From Deltaproteobacteria bacterium (GTDB taxonomy: Bacteria > Desulfobacterota > Dissulfuribacteria > Dissulfuribacterales > UBA3076): DNA of 5,564 nt. Below the pieces are notes generated by a model, which worked only from the letters and a program-made list of their open reading frames with translations, did not search any database and was not told the DNA's origin. The first letter of the stretch is position 1. Each line of letters begins with the position of its first letter. Both the position numbers and the translations under genes were made by a program. The DNA lies in the NCBI GenBank assembly GCA_027004315.1, contig JALTHV010000268.1, positions 2,052-7,615 on the forward strand, read 5' to 3'. Shown here one piece after another: positions 5,538 through 5,564 of this stretch.

Positions 5538-5555
5538 CTTCTCAATAAGTTGGGG
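5531..5555 (+). repeat. 25-bp repeat, copy B, spanning the DUF1992 stop codon
   Basis: This copy is identical to 4854-4878. The first bases AAAGTAA supply the end of the penultimate codon, the last lysine codon and the TAA stop of the upstream gene; the rest lies downstream. The window ends nine bases later, so it cannot be seen whether an inverted partner and hairpin follow as they do after copy A. Confidence 0.85.
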
Positions 5556-5564
5556 CATCATTTT

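Overview
The window looks like an ordinary chromosomal segment from a Gram-negative, probably anaerobic bacterium. The pairing of recN with an NFACT-R_2-type thiouridylase-like protein, and the style of the intergenic repeats, remind me of Desulfobacterota (former Deltaproteobacteria). That placement is an inference from memory, because the window has no rRNA or other marker gene.

Layout. Positions 1-123 (+) hold the last 40 codons of an unidentified gene ending in a coiled coil. It converges on a minus-strand block with three genes. In transcription order these are recN (4517-2859), a PP-loop tRNA-thiouridylase-like protein (2862-1768) whose start overlaps the recN stop, and, after a 144-bp gap, a 12-helix membrane protein (1623-232) distantly reminiscent of heme-copper oxidase subunit I. 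A 645-bp gene-free stretch (4518-5162) separates recN from a divergent, complete DUF1992 gene (5163-5537, +).

The gene-free stretch is the least ordinary part. It contains (a) a 134-bp imperfect palindrome (4665-4798) with two nested pairs of inverted arms, resembling a miniature non-autonomous repeat; (b) a 25-bp sequence (4854-4878) repeated exactly at 5531-5555, where it spans the DUF1992 stop codon; (c) a diverged inverted copy of that sequence (5011-5029); (d) a strong GC hairpin (4948-4994) between them; and (e) a 13-bp motif in the same orientation upstream of both divergent genes (4572-4584 and 5043-5055). A further long inverted repeat (1681-1771) covers the stop codon of the thiouridylase-like gene.

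How the genes fit together. RecN (double-strand break repair) and the thiouridylase-like protein (predicted tRNA or small-molecule sulfur chemistry) are translationally coupled but have no obvious shared pathway. The membrane protein may be a separate unit. I see no CRISPR array, tRNA, rRNA, phage gene, intact transposase or convincing new multi-gene system. The most worthwhile leads are the repeat family, the shared motif upstream of the divergent genes, and the unassigned histidine-containing membrane protein.
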